A DNA stretch of 64,000 nt from Lysobacter enzymogenes (GCF_023617245.1 NZ_CP067396.1:4402001-4466000); one strand, 5' to 3'; numbered from the stretch's first letter, positions 7,207 to 16,958 are shown. Notes: a model not told the origin generated them from the sequence alone. Program-made: numbers and translations.

Positions 7207-8604
7207 TTATGCCGGAATCTTAGTAAGGGCGGCGTCGATGCGTTGCAAGGCCTGGGCCTGGCCGGCCAGGTAGACCGTGTGCGAGATGTCGGGGCTGACC
7301 TGGGTGCCGGTGATGGCCACGCGCAGCGGCTGGGCGACCTTGCCCATGCCGATGCCCAGGGCCTCGGCGGTCTCGTGCAGGGCCGCGCCGACCGCGTCGG
7401 CGGTCCACGCCGGCAGCGCCGCCAGGCGCGCGCGCGCTTCGCTCAGCGGGGCCTGCGCGGCCGCGTTGAGGTGCTTGGCCACGGCCGCGTCGTCGTACTG
7501 CTGCAGCGGGCGATACCAGACCGCGGCGCGCTCGGCCATGTCCTTCAGCGTCTGCACGCGGTCGCGCAGCGCGATCACTACGTCGGCCGGCGCCGGGCCG
7601 GCGGCGAGATCGTAGCCCTGCTGGCGCAGGTGCCATTCCAGGTGCGGCGCGACCGCGGCCGGATCGTCGTTCTTGAGGTACTGCTGGTTCATCCAGCCGA
7701 GCTTGGCCGCGTCCAGGCGCGAGGCGCTGGAGTTGACGTCGGCGAGCTGGAACAGGCGGGTCATCTCCTCGATCGAGAAGATCTCCTGGTCGCCGTGCGA
7801 CCAGCCCAGCCGCACCAGGTAGTTCAGCAGCGCGTGCGGCAGGTAGCCGGCGTCGCGGTACTGCATGACGTCGGCCGCGCCGGTGCGCTTGGACAGCTTG
7901 GCGCCGTTCTCGTCGAGGATCATCGGCAGGTGCGAGAAATGCGGCACCGGCGCGCCGAGCGCCTTGTAGATGTTGATCTGGCGCGGCGTGTTGTTGACGT
8001 GGTCGTCGCCGCGCACGACATCGGTGATGCCCATGTCGAGGTCGTCGACCACCACCGCGAAGTTGTAGGTCGGGTAGCCGTCGGCGCGGAAGATCACCAG
8101 GTCGTCGAGTTCGCTGTTGGCGATCTCGATCCGGCCCTTGACCTTGTCTTCGAACACCACCGTGCCGTCGAGCGGGTTCTTGAAGCGGATGACCCGGTTC
8201 GGATCGTCGCGATACGGCTCGTTGCGCTCGCGATAGGCGCCGTTGTAGCGCGGCTTCTCCTTGGCCGCGAGCGCGGCGTTGCGCGCGGCTTCGAGCTCGT
8301 CGCGGGTCTCGTAGGCGTAGTACGCGGTGCCGGCGGCGACCATCTGCTCGGCGACCTCGCGGTAACGCGCCAGACGCTGGGTCTGGTAGATCGGGCCTTC
8401 GTCGTAGCCCAGGCCGAGCCAGTCCATCGCCTCCAGGATCGCGTCAATCGCCGCCTGGGTGCTGCGCTCGCGGTCGGTGTCCTCGATCCGCAGGACGAAC
8501 TGCCCGCCCGCGCGGCGCGCTTCCAGCCAGCAATACAGGGCGGTGCGGGCGCCGCCGATGTGCAGGTAGCCGGTGGGACTGGGGGCGAAGCGGGTGCGGG
8601 TCAT
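7207..8604 (-). CDS. gltX: Glutamyl-tRNA synthetase
   Basis: 465 aa, normal length for bacterial GluRS. It charges tRNA-Glu with glutamate in the cytoplasm. The class I motifs are intact: PSPTGYLHIGG (HIGH-type, residues 8-18) and KLSKRTGA (KMSKS-type, about residue 240). The C-terminal helical anticodon-binding domain is complete. The ATG at 8604 starts directly with the conserved TRTRFAPSPTG. zur follows on the same strand. Confidence 0.97.
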   Translation of the reverse strand: MTRTRFAPSPTGYLHIGGARTALYCWLEARRAGGQFVLRIEDTDRERSTQAAIDAILEAMDWLGLGYDEGPIYQTQRLARYREVAEQMVAAGTAYYAYETRDELEAARNAALAAKEKPRYNGAYRERNEPYRDDPNRVIRFKNPLDGTVVFEDKVKGRIEIANSELDDLVIFRADGYPTYNFAVVVDDLDMGITDVVRGDDHVNNTPRQINIYKALGAPVPHFSHLPMILDENGAKLSKRTGAADVMQYRDAGYLPHALLNYLVRLGWSHGDQEIFSIEEMTRLFQLADVNSSASRLDAAKLGWMNQQYLKNDDPAAVAPHLEWHLRQQGYDLAAGPAPADVVIALRDRVQTLKDMAERAAVWYRPLQQYDDAAVAKHLNAAAQAPLSEARARLAALPAWTADAVGAALHETAEALGIGMGKVAQPLRVAITGTQVSPDISHTVYLAGQAQALQRIDAALTKIPA

Positions 8605-8717
8605 GCGCGGGCTCGGGTGGATCGGAGGGAGACCGGGGATTTTAACGGATGCGGGGGCCAGGGGTTTTGCGGGGGCGGTTGGGGGCTTCAGCTCGGCCCT
8701 GTCCCGGCGCCTTCACC

Positions 8718-8836
8718 GTCATTCCGGCGAAAGCCGGGATCCATTTCGATCTTGCTTCGGGTTTGCCCGCAGAACCGGCCGGCTATCGCCGGGCGAAGCC
8801 AAGATCAAAATGGATCCCGGCTTTCGCCGGAATGAC
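8718..8836. repeat. REP-like palindrome, family C (GTCATTCCGGCGAAAGCCGG)
   Basis: Inverted arms GTCATTCCGGCGAAAGCCGG and complement, each followed inward by ATCCATTT, enclose about 60 nt. It lies between the divergent gltX and lpxH genes. Related copies are at 17049, 22998, 23485, 49603 and 50965. The rest of the 8605-8961 spacer shows no gene. Confidence 0.9.
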
Positions 8837-8961
8837 GGGATGTGGGGGCTAGCGTCGCCGATTCGTCAGCCCTCCAGCCTGTCCGCCGTCCCGCTCTTCA
8901 GCTGATCCCCAGCCCCCACCCACCCGCCGCCCCACCGCGCGAAACGCCCTAAACTAGCCGC

Positions 8962-9696
8962 ATGACCACGCTCTTCATCTCCGACCTGCACCTGGACGCC
9001 GAACGCCCGCGGATCACCGAGCTGTTCGGCCGTTTCGTCCGCGACGAGGCCCGCGGCGCCGACGCGCTGTACATCCTCGGCGACCTGTTCGAGGCCTGGG
9101 TCGGCGACGACGACCCGGCCGAGACCGGCGCCTTCGTCGCCGCCGAGCTCCAGGCGCTGGCCGATTCGGGCGTGCCGGTGTTCTTCATCCGCGGCAACCG
9201 CGATTTCCTGCTCGGCCGCGACTACGCCGACCGCGCCGGCATGCGCATCCTGCCCGACCCGGCGGTGATCGTGCTGTACGGCCGGCCGGTGCTGATCGGC
9301 CACGGCGACCTGCTGTGCACCGACGATGTCGCCTACCAGCAGTTCCGCGCCCAGACCCGCCACCCGCGCTGGCAGGCGCAGTTCCTGGCCCAGCCGCTGG
9401 CCGCGCGCCTGGCGTTCGCCCAGCAGGCGCGCGCGGCGAGCAAGGCGCACCAGGCCGGGCTCAAGGACGACGGACGCATGGAAACCATCACCGACGTCGC
9501 CCCGGCCACGGTCGAAGAAACTTTCGTGCGCTACGGCGTGGACACGATGATCCACGGCCACACCCACCGGCCGGCGATCCACGACTTCGACGCCGGCGGC
9601 CGCGCCTGCAAGCGCGTGGTGCTCGGCGACTGGTACGAACAAGGCTCGGTGCTGCGCGTCGACCGCGACGGCCTGCGCCTGCAAGCCCTCGACTAA
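8962..9696 (+). CDS. lpxH: UDP-2,3-diacylglucosamine diphosphatase LpxH
   Basis: 244 aa. It hydrolyses UDP-2,3-diacylglucosamine to lipid X and UMP, step four of lipid A synthesis, at the inner face of the membrane. The calcineurin-type metallophosphatase motifs are all present: SDLHLD (residues 7-12), GDLFE (about 41), RGNRDF (about 79), GHGD (about 114) and HGHTHRP (about 197). Length matches the family. It is a single gene with REP elements on both sides. Confidence 0.95.
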   Translation: MTTLFISDLHLDAERPRITELFGRFVRDEARGADALYILGDLFEAWVGDDDPAETGAFVAAELQALADSGVPVFFIRGNRDFLLGRDYADRAGMRILPDPAVIVLYGRPVLIGHGDLLCTDDVAYQQFRAQTRHPRWQAQFLAQPLAARLAFAQQARAASKAHQAGLKDDGRMETITDVAPATVEETFVRYGVDTMIHGHTHRPAIHDFDAGGRACKRVVLGDWYEQGSVLRVDRDGLRLQALD

Positions 9697-9710
9697 TCCC
9701 GCATGGCCTA

Positions 9711-9799
9711 CCTGTAAGAGCGGCGCAAGCCGCGACCGCGGTGCGGCAGGTCGCGTCGTATCTGCGGTGTCGCGGTCGCGGCTCGCGCCGCTCCTACAG
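9711..9799. repeat. REP-like palindrome, family B
   Basis: Inverted arms (CTGTAAGAGCGGCGCAAGCC and complement) start 15 nt after the lpxH stop. It may act as a 3' end structure for lpxH. Confidence 0.85.
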
Positions 9800-9810
9800 T
9801 CGCTACGCCA

Positions 9811-9844
9811 CAAAAACGAACGCCCGCGATTGCGCGGGCGTTCG
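9811..9844 (-). terminator. Rho-independent terminator of TonB receptor gene
   Basis: A 12-bp stem (CGAACGCCCGCG / CGCGGGCGTTCG) with loop ATTG, followed on the minus strand by TTTTTG. It lies 37 nt after the receptor stop. Confidence 0.9.
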
Positions 9845-9880
9845 CTTGTCCGCCGCCCTCTCAGGCGCAGGCGGCTTAGA

Positions 9881-12130
9881 TCAGAACCGCACTTCCGCCG
9901 TCACGAACACCTGCCGCGGCGCGCCCGACTGCAGCGTGTAGTTCAGGCCCTTCGGGTCCGACGCCACGAAGCCGTTGGTGCCGATGCTGCCGAAGTACTC
10001 CTTGTCGAACAGGTTGGTCGCGTTCAACTGCAGCTTGAACGCGTCCGCCCACGACAGTTCCTTCCATTCGTACGACGCGGCCGCGTCCACCACCCAGAAC
10101 CCGTCGACCTTGGAGTCGTTGAGGTAGGTCAGGTAACGCTTGTCGGTGTACTTGGCGCCCAGTTGCAAGGCCAGGCCGTCGCGTTCCCAGCGCAGCTCGG
10201 TCGCGTACAGGCGCTTGGGCGCGTCCACGACCTGCTTGCCCTTGGTCCGCACCAGGGTGGTGCCGTCGAGGTAGTCGGATTCGTACTGCGAATCGTTGAA
10301 CGCCAGCGAGTGGTACCAGCTCAGCCCGGCGACCGGCTTCCACAACACCGTGACTTCGGCGCCGCGGCTGTCCACGTCGCCGACGTTGGCGAAGCTCGAC
10401 GCGCAGCCGACGATGCCGGCGCAACGCGCGATCGCCAGCAGGCGGTTCTCGAAGTTGACCCGGTACACCGCCACCGAGGCCTCGATCTGCTCGCGGCTGG
10501 TGCGCAGGCCGGCTTCGAAAGTCTTGGAGGTTTCCGGCTCCAGCGTGGCCACGGCCGCGTCGAACGCCGCCTGCGAGGTCGAGTGCGGGCCGTTGACGCC
10601 GGTGCGGAACGCCGACAGGTTTTCGCTATACGAACCGAAGATCTCTTCGTGCTCGCCGAGCTGCCAGCGCGCGCCGATCTGCGGCAGGAAGTTGTCTTCC
10701 GACACCAGCTTGCCGCTGGCGCGGCTGGCGCCGCCGATCAGGGTCTTGCCGTCGGTCTCCACGCGCAGGCCCTTGAAGCCCGCGTCCACGGCCAGGCGGC
10801 CGTCGGCGAACTCCATGTGGTCGAGCACGTAGTACATGCGCGTGTCGGTGTCGAAGCGCTGGCGGAACACGCGCTCGGACGGGTTGCGGTAGAAGAAGAC
10901 GTCGTTCGGCGGCTCGGTCCGCTTGAGGTCGTAGAAGTTGCGCTGCACGCCGTGGTCGTTCTTCTCCAGCCACAGGCCGGCTTGCAGGCGGTGGTTGCCG
11001 AGCTGCCAGCTCAGGCTCGGCATGATGCCGGTGCGCTCGATGTCGTACTCGGTGGTGCGCATGCGCAGCGGCACCGTCGGCGAGGTCGAGTACGGCGTGG
11101 CCCAATGGCCCTGGCCTTCGTTGGTGTGGTAGTAGGCGGTCGCCGCCAGGGTCAGGTCGGGCGTGGCGTTCCACTCGGCGCTGAGGTAGACCAGATCGTC
11201 GTCGCGCACGCCGCGGGCGATGTAGTACGCATCGTCCACGCTGGTCACGCCGCCGCGGAAGATCCCGCCGGCCGCGTCGATCGCGCGCTGCCAGTCCTTG
11301 GCGTAGTTGTCCCAGTCCATGCCCAGGCGCTGGGCCGATTCCAGCGACAGGTCGGCGTAGTCGGTCTCGCGGCGGCGCGAGGAATCGGCGAAACCGGTGA
11401 TCTTGAAGTCTTCGCCGGCGTAGACGAACTTGCCGTTGAACTGCGAGCCGCGCTGCGGGCCGTCGCCCTTCCATTTGTCGGTGGTGTGGAACACGCCGCT
11501 GAGATACGCGCTGAAACCGTTGTGGTCGCCGGTGTCCATGCGCACGAAGCTACGGCTGGTGGAATCGCTGCCCAGGGTCTGGGCCAGGCGCACGCCGAAC
11601 TCGGACGAAGGATCGGCGCTGAAGAAGCGCAGGGTGCCGCCGAGGTTGCCCGAGGACGCGGTGTCGATCGCGCCCGAGCCTTGCGAGAGTTCGGCGCCGG
11701 ACAGGTTCTCCGAGGAGATCGCGCGGCCGATGTGCAGGCCGTTGTGGTTGCCGTAGCTCATGTCGCCGAGCGGCACGCCGTCGAGGGTGAAGCCGAGCTG
11801 CTGCTGCGAGAAGCCGCGGATGCTGAGCTTGCTCGACCACTCGTAGTTGCCCCACGGATCGGAGCTCTGGAAGTGCACGCCCGGCAGCTTGGCCATCACC
11901 TTGAGCGGGTTGGTGCCGGCGGCTTCGCGCTGCAACTCGGCGCGGCCCAGCGCCTGCACCTGGCGGGTCTGGCCGGTGCCGACCACCGAGACCGCATCGA
12001 GGGTGGTGGCGTCGCGGCCGGTGTCGGCGGCGGGCGCGGCATCGGCCGCGGGCGCTTCGGCGGCGAACGTGGCGCCGGCATACAGGCACAGCAGGATCGA
12101 GGCGGCGAGGAGCGTCGTCTTCGTCGTCAT
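9881..12130 (-). CDS. TonB-dependent outer-membrane receptor
   Basis: 749 aa. A signal peptide (to about residue 23) is followed by a short Ala/Asp-rich linker, the TonB box region (LDAVSVVG), a plug domain (LPGVHFQSS, KLSIRGFSQQQLGFTLDG, NLGGTLRFFS) and a barrel ending in VTAEVRF. It belongs to the siderophore/iron-complex-like branch by general pattern, but no recognisable Fur box was found upstream and no transport genes adjoin it, so the substrate is unassigned. The ATG has GGAAG 5 nt upstream. The unknown gene at 12391 is on the same strand but 260 bp away. Confidence 0.88.
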   Translation of the reverse strand: MTTKTTLLAASILLCLYAGATFAAEAPAADAAPAADTGRDATTLDAVSVVGTGQTRQVQALGRAELQREAAGTNPLKVMAKLPGVHFQSSDPWGNYEWSSKLSIRGFSQQQLGFTLDGVPLGDMSYGNHNGLHIGRAISSENLSGAELSQGSGAIDTASSGNLGGTLRFFSADPSSEFGVRLAQTLGSDSTSRSFVRMDTGDHNGFSAYLSGVFHTTDKWKGDGPQRGSQFNGKFVYAGEDFKITGFADSSRRRETDYADLSLESAQRLGMDWDNYAKDWQRAIDAAGGIFRGGVTSVDDAYYIARGVRDDDLVYLSAEWNATPDLTLAATAYYHTNEGQGHWATPYSTSPTVPLRMRTTEYDIERTGIMPSLSWQLGNHRLQAGLWLEKNDHGVQRNFYDLKRTEPPNDVFFYRNPSERVFRQRFDTDTRMYYVLDHMEFADGRLAVDAGFKGLRVETDGKTLIGGASRASGKLVSEDNFLPQIGARWQLGEHEEIFGSYSENLSAFRTGVNGPHSTSQAAFDAAVATLEPETSKTFEAGLRTSREQIEASVAVYRVNFENRLLAIARCAGIVGCASSFANVGDVDSRGAEVTVLWKPVAGLSWYHSLAFNDSQYESDYLDGTTLVRTKGKQVVDAPKRLYATELRWERDGLALQLGAKYTDKRYLTYLNDSKVDGFWVVDAAASYEWKELSWADAFKLQLNATNLFDKEYFGSIGTNGFVASDPKGLNYTLQSGAPRQVFVTAEVRF

Positions 12131-12390
12131 GAGACTTCCGATTTTTATGGGGGACCGCCACTGGCGCGATCCCTCGCGTCATTCGCTCCGGGCGGCGGGG
12201 AGCGACGGCCGGAAGTCTGTTCGGTACGTGTGAAAGGGGTATTTCAGATCGGCGTCATTTGATGGAATCGGTGCGCAACTTGTGCGCGCCACGTCATTGC
12301 GCGCACCGACGGCTTCACGCTCCGCCGGACGGAATGACGGTGTCTATCGCGTCGTGCCGGACAACCGGCGACGCGCCGCGCCGGCCGCGG

Positions 12391-12693
12391 TCAGGGCGCA
12401 TCGGCCTCGGGCTTCAACGCCGTCAATTGCCGGGTCTCGACCAGCCAGCGCGCGGCCCGTTCCATGTGCTCGCGGTTCACCGCGGCGACCACGACCAGGT
12501 TCGGCTCGAAGAACGCGCCGCACTGGCCGAGATCCGCGGCGATGTCCTGCGCCAATCGCACCGGCTCGTAGAAGAACAAGCGATAGCTGCGGCCGCCGGC
12601 CAGCAGGCACGCCTCGCAGTAGAAGCCCTTGGACTCCCAGATCGGCGCGTCGGCCGCGTAATCCTCGGGGAAACTCAGCGAATGCTCGTTCAT
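12391..12693 (-). CDS. Hypothetical protein, 100 aa
   Basis: Not recognised. 100 aa, acidic, no signal peptide and no membrane segment, so probably cytoplasmic. The middle has a hydrophobic strand pattern (LVVVAAV) and two cysteines (FYCEACLLAGG, about residues 25-28) in a CxxC arrangement that could bind metal; a further Cys lies at about residue 58. It follows the gene at 12791 on the same strand with a 97-nt gap, so they may be cotranscribed. Codon use is like the surrounding genes, which favours a real gene. Confidence 0.55.
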   Translation of the reverse strand: MNEHSLSFPEDYAADAPIWESKGFYCEACLLAGGRSYRLFFYEPVRLAQDIAADLGQCGAFFEPNLVVVAAVNREHMERAARWLVETRQLTALKPEADAP

Positions 12694-12790
12694 GCCCTTG
12701 CCCGCCTCGCGCGGCGCCGGGCCGCCTCTTCGTTCATCGCCCGTCGCCCGTCGCCGGCGGGCATGCTATCCGCCGTGCTTTGCCCTGCGT

Positions 12791-13306
12791 TCAACCGGGC
12801 CACCCCTCGCCAATGATCGAGCGCATCGGCCGGACCCTGTGGTCGAGGATCGGGTTCTGGTGCAGATGCTCCGGCATGCCGCAGCGATCGAGGTCGGAAC
12901 GGCAAAGCACGTCGTACAGCTCGAAGCACGCCAGGCGCAGTTGGTAGCTCAGCGGATAGATGCGCCCGTCGGTCGGCGCGGCAGCTTCGTCGAGGTAATC
13001 GGCGATATCGCGCAGGGCGGCGTGCGCACGCGCCAGCAGTGAATAGTCGACCAACGGATTCAGTCGCACGCAGTTGCACAGGCGCAGCGCCGTGCGCGCC
13101 CAACGCGACAACGGCTGCGCCGCCGGTACCTGCGGCATCGCGGCCAGATGATCGATCACCTGCGCCAGCCCGGCGCTGCGTTCGACGAAGTACTGCGCGA
13201 CCTCGCCGCGGGATATCCAGGTAGCTCGATGCAGGGACAGATCGACATGGCGCAGGTAACCCGCCAAGGCGATCGCCTGCGCGCGCGGCAGCGCTCGGTA
13301 TCTCAT
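12791..13306 (-). CDS. Hypothetical protein, 171 aa
   Basis: Not recognised. The start chosen is the ATG at 13306; a GTG at 13384 would add 26 residues with no domain character. The protein is mainly helical (RAQAIALAGYLRHVDLSLHR, SLLARAHAALRDIADYLDEA), with no signal peptide or membrane segment, and has several cysteines (RLCNCVRLN, LACFELYDVLC). The C-terminal part (MPEHLHQNPILDHRVRP) is Pro/His-rich. No nearby gene suggests a function. Confidence 0.5.
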   Translation of the reverse strand: MRYRALPRAQAIALAGYLRHVDLSLHRATWISRGEVAQYFVERSAGLAQVIDHLAAMPQVPAAQPLSRWARTALRLCNCVRLNPLVDYSLLARAHAALRDIADYLDEAAAPTDGRIYPLSYQLRLACFELYDVLCRSDLDRCGMPEHLHQNPILDHRVRPMRSIIGEGWPG

Positions 13307-13435
13307 CCTTGCATCCCCGTCCTCATCGCAACGTGCTTGCCGAAGCGCGGCCAGTATCGCCGAAACCGCCCCGCGCCGCGCCACAGCGGCGGCGCGGGGA
13401 CTCGTCGGACTACCGCCCCTGCGGGGAACCCCGCT

Positions 13436-15874
13436 TCAGAACACCTGCCCGGTCGGCTTGCCCGACGGCGGCGCCAGCTTGTATCCGACCGGCGGCTTGG
13501 TCCCGCCCAGATGCTCGACGAAGTAATCCCACATCCGCCGCGTGTAATACGCGTCGTTGCGGAACAGTTCGTGGTTCTGGTTCGGCAGGTACAGCAGGTC
13601 GAAGTCCTTGTTGGCGCGGATCAGCGCCGCGGAGAACTGCAGGGTCACCGCCGGTAGCGCGTTCTCGTCGAGATCGCCGAGCACCAGCATCAGCTTGCCT
13701 TGCAGCTTGTCGGCCAGGGCTGCGTTGTCGAGCTTGCGGTAGTTTTCCGGTATCGCGCCGGGCGTGGGCTGGACGTGGCGGCCATTGCCGTAGTCCGGCG
13801 GCCCCCCAAGCAGGCGCTCCAGGCCGTTGACGCCGCCGCCGTACATGCCCTGGTAGTTGTGCGGGCCGGCCGAGGACACCGCGACTTTGTAGAAATCCGG
13901 CCGGTACAGCATCGCCCGGGTCGAGGTGTAGCCGCCGAAGGAGTGGCCGTAGACGCCGACGCGGCCGGTGTCGATGCCGGGGAAGCGTTCGGCCAATTGC
14001 TTGATCGCCGCGACATGGTCGTCGATCTGCGGATCGGCGAAATCGCCGAAGCTGACGTCGTGGAACGCCTGCGAACGTCCCGGCGTGCCACGCGCGTCGA
14101 TGGTGATCGTCACGAAGCCCAGCCGCGCCAGCGCCGAGCGCGAGATCGGGTTGGTGGTCGCGGTGGCATCGACGAAACCGACCGGCGCGTTGTTGATCTG
14201 CGGGCCGCCGTAGTACGCGTCGATCACCGGATACTGCTTGGGCCGGGCCTTCTCCTGCGAGTAATCCGGCGGGAAGTACGCCGTGGCCCAGATCTCGCTG
14301 CGGCCGTCGGCGGCGGTGAACTTGAGCCGTTGCGGCGGCACCCAGCCGGCGGCGCGCACGGCGCTGTCGTCGGCGCGTTCGAGTTCCAGCGCGATCGCGC
14401 CGTCGCGGGTGGAGCGCAGCACGGTGCGCGGCGCGGCGTCGAGGGTGGAATAGCTGTCGACGACGTAAGCGCGGTCGGGCGAGAGCTGGTCGTTCGGCGG
14501 GCCGCCGAGGATCGCGCTGGCGCCGGCCTCGATGGCGTGGTCGGCCGCTTCGGGCGTCAGCAAGGTCGGCTCGCCGCCGTCGAGCGACACCCGGTACAGC
14601 CGGCGCTGGTAGGGATCGCCGGGCTCGCGCCCGCCGGCGGTGAAGAACACTTCGCCGCGCGCTTCGTCGACGCCGATGACGTCGCGCACCAGCCACTTGC
14701 CTGAGGTGATCTGCCGGATCAATCGGCCGTCGCGCAGGTCGTAGAGGTAGAGATGGCCCCAGCCGTCGCGTTCGGAGAACCACACGATCTGATCGCGCGC
14801 GCCCAGCACCGCCACCGCCGGGCGGCTGTAGAGGAAGTCGTTGAGCTGGATGCGGGTGTCGGAACGCTCTTCCAGCAACGCGCGGGTCTTGCCGCTGTCG
14901 AGCTCGATCTCGGTCAGCTGCATGCGCGCCGGGCGGTCGTAGCGCGCGATCGGCGCATAGGCGCGGCGGCCGTCGGCCGACCAACCCAGCAAGTCGGATT
15001 CGATCGCGTGGTTCCAGCCCTCGGGGATGGCGATGCGGCGGACCTTGCCGGCATCGACATCGATCGAATACCACTCGTCGCGCGCGGTCTCGGCCTCGCC
15101 GAGCAGGCCCAGGCGGATGTCGTAGACCTTGGGCTTCCAGCCGTCCTCGGGCGCCATCGCCACCATCGGGTACGGCTGGACCTTGCGCTCGTCGTAGCGG
15201 GTGCCGAACACCCGCTTGCCGTCGGGCGACCAGCTCACCGTCATCGGCGGCGATTTCCATTTGCCCTGCTGTCGCGGCACTGCGTGCAGGGCGAAGTCGG
15301 GCAGCACGCCGTAGCCGTAATGCTCCTCGCCGTCGCGGGTGAGCTGGCGTTCGGCGCCGCTGCGCAGGTCGCGCAGCCACAGGTTGTGCTCGCGCACCAG
15401 CAGCGCGCGGGTACCGTCGGGCGAGGCCAGCCACAGCGGATCGGCCACGGCCAACGCGGATTTCTCGCAGCGGTAGGCCGACAGGTCGCACGACAGCGCG
15501 ACCGCGCCGGCGGCGAAACGGCCGCGCAGCGCGCCATCTTCGATCCACACCGAGCGCGGCGCCGGGTCGGCGTCCGCCGCGACCGCGGCCAGCGCCTGGC
15601 GCAGGCGCGCCGGATCGAACAAGGGCGCGCGGCTGCGCCCGGCCGGATCGACCAACACGTACTCGGCGCCCGCGGCGCCGTCGCGGCGGTACCAGAAGCG
15701 GCCGTCGGCGAGCCAGTTCGGATCGACCTTGGCGTTGCGCACCTTGCCCTTGAGGTTGTAATCGAGCACTTTCTCGGCGCGGGCGTAGTCGTCCGCGCCG
15801 GGGCCGGCGGCGTGCGCGTGCAACGTCGCGCAGGCCAGCAGCGATGCGGCGAACAGCGGAATCGTCGTTCTCAC
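13436..15874 (-). CDS. Secreted S9 family dipeptidyl peptidase (DPP4-like)
   Basis: 812 aa with a signal peptide (cleavage after AHA, about residue 22). An N-terminal eight-bladed beta-propeller (about residues 60-560, with typical SPDGKRVFGTRYDE repeats) precedes an alpha/beta-hydrolase domain. The catalytic Ser is in GHSFGGY (Ser 645), the Asp in LGDLDENALP and the His in NQNHELF near the C-terminus. This is the S9B layout, which removes Xaa-Pro dipeptides from peptide N-termini, in the periplasm or outside the cell. The start is GTG at 15874 with AAGGGGAG just upstream. It is one of five predicted secreted peptidases in this window. Confidence 0.9.
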   Translation of the reverse strand: MRTTIPLFAASLLACATLHAHAAGPGADDYARAEKVLDYNLKGKVRNAKVDPNWLADGRFWYRRDGAAGAEYVLVDPAGRSRAPLFDPARLRQALAAVAADADPAPRSVWIEDGALRGRFAAGAVALSCDLSAYRCEKSALAVADPLWLASPDGTRALLVREHNLWLRDLRSGAERQLTRDGEEHYGYGVLPDFALHAVPRQQGKWKSPPMTVSWSPDGKRVFGTRYDERKVQPYPMVAMAPEDGWKPKVYDIRLGLLGEAETARDEWYSIDVDAGKVRRIAIPEGWNHAIESDLLGWSADGRRAYAPIARYDRPARMQLTEIELDSGKTRALLEERSDTRIQLNDFLYSRPAVAVLGARDQIVWFSERDGWGHLYLYDLRDGRLIRQITSGKWLVRDVIGVDEARGEVFFTAGGREPGDPYQRRLYRVSLDGGEPTLLTPEAADHAIEAGASAILGGPPNDQLSPDRAYVVDSYSTLDAAPRTVLRSTRDGAIALELERADDSAVRAAGWVPPQRLKFTAADGRSEIWATAYFPPDYSQEKARPKQYPVIDAYYGGPQINNAPVGFVDATATTNPISRSALARLGFVTITIDARGTPGRSQAFHDVSFGDFADPQIDDHVAAIKQLAERFPGIDTGRVGVYGHSFGGYTSTRAMLYRPDFYKVAVSSAGPHNYQGMYGGGVNGLERLLGGPPDYGNGRHVQPTPGAIPENYRKLDNAALADKLQGKLMLVLGDLDENALPAVTLQFSAALIRANKDFDLLYLPNQNHELFRNDAYYTRRMWDYFVEHLGGTKPPVGYKLAPPSGKPTGQVF

Positions 15875-15990
15875 AGTCTCCCCTTCCCTGTCTGTGGAAC
15901 GGCGACCATGGCATATCCGCCACGGCCGCGCTTTGCGCGCGCGGGTGGCGGGGTGATGCGGCGCAGCGAACGCGCGCAGGTGTGTTTTTT

Positions 15991-16116
15991 TGTGGGAGGG
16001 ACTTCAGTCCCGATGCGTTTGGCTCGGTGCGCGGCGATCTGGCCGAAAAGCATCGGGACTGAAGTCCCTCCCACAAAAGCCGAATGCGTCGGGACTGAAG
16101 TCCGTCCTGCAAAAGC
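15991..16116. repeat. REP-like palindrome, family A, with an extra right arm
   Basis: Left arm TGTGGGAGGGACTTCAGTCC, right arm its complement ending about 16079, then a second degenerate right arm to 16116. It fills the spacer between the S9 peptidase and the DUF455 gene. Confidence 0.85.
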
Positions 16117-16133
16117 GTTCAGCGCCGGTCGGC

Positions 16134-16958
16134 TCAGTCGCGCGTGTTGGCGAAGGCTTCCAGCATGCGCAGTTCTTCGTCGTCGAAACCGGCGGCGCTG
16201 CGCGCATCGAAATTGAACGGGCCGTACAGCACGGCGCGCGCGTACTCGGCCAGCAGTTCGCGGAAACGCGGGTTCGGATCGACGCCGGCGCGCGCGCAGT
16301 ACCAGCGGAACCAGCGCGAGCCGGCGGCGACGTGGCCGACTTCCTCGCGCAGGATGGTGTCCAGGATCGCGACGGTGGCTTCGTCGCCGATCGAGCGCAG
16401 CTTGACGATCATGCCCGGGGTCACGTCCAGGCCGCGCGCCTCCAGCACCCGCGGCACCAGGGCCATGCGCGCCAGGCCGTCGTGCGCGGTCTTCTCGGCC
16501 ATCTCCCACAGGCCGTTGTGGGCGTCGAAATCGCCGTAGTCGTAGCCCAGCTCGCGCAGGCGGTCGCGCAGCAGCTGGAAGTGGCGCGCCTCGTCGTTGG
16601 CCACCCCGACCCAGTCGGCGTAGAACTGCGCCGGCAGGCCGCGGAAGCGGTAGACCGCGTCCCAGCCCAGGTCGATGGCGTTGAATTCGATGTGGGCGAT
16701 GGCGTGGACGAAGGCGGCGCGGCCCTCGGCGGTGCCGAAGCCGCGCTTGGGCAGTTCGCGCGGATGCACCAGCGCGGGTTTCGCCGGCCGTCCGGGCATC
16801 CGGATCGGCTCGGGCGGCGGCGCGTCGTCCGGCGTCGCCAGCTCGCCGCGCGCGAACGCGCTGGCGCAGGCGAAGGTCAGTTCGACTTTGGCTTCGGGCG
16901 TGGCGGCGTCGAGGCAGGCACGGGCGGCGTCGAACAAGGTGGCGGGAATGGCGGTCAT
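16134..16958 (-). CDS. DUF455 family ferritin-like protein
   Basis: 274 aa. The central part has regularly spaced metal-type ligands in helices (AHIEFNAIDLGWD, VANDEARHFQLL, LREEVGHVAAG, about residues 90-210), the pattern of a four-helix di-metal carboxylate protein and the signature of DUF455. Members are often annotated as rRNA- or tRNA-modifying-like or oxidase-like proteins, but the reaction is unknown. Cytoplasmic, no signal peptide. It lies 280 bp downstream of purF on the same strand, separated by a family C REP. Confidence 0.85.
   Translation of the reverse strand: MTAIPATLFDAARACLDAATPEAKVELTFACASAFARGELATPDDAPPPEPIRMPGRPAKPALVHPRELPKRGFGTAEGRAAFVHAIAHIEFNAIDLGWDAVYRFRGLPAQFYADWVGVANDEARHFQLLRDRLRELGYDYGDFDAHNGLWEMAEKTAHDGLARMALVPRVLEARGLDVTPGMIVKLRSIGDEATVAILDTILREEVGHVAAGSRWFRWYCARAGVDPNPRFRELLAEYARAVLYGPFNFDARSAAGFDDEELRMLEAFANTRD

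Noticed and set aside
6532..8835. 767-aa plus-strand open frame opposite zur and gltX
   Set aside because: Antisense shadow of two well-supported genes; repetitive Val/Arg/Gly composition typical of reversed GC-rich coding.
9881..12130. Fur box upstream of the second TonB receptor
   Set aside because: The 260-bp upstream region was read for a 19-bp GATAATGATAATCATTATC-like pattern and none was found.
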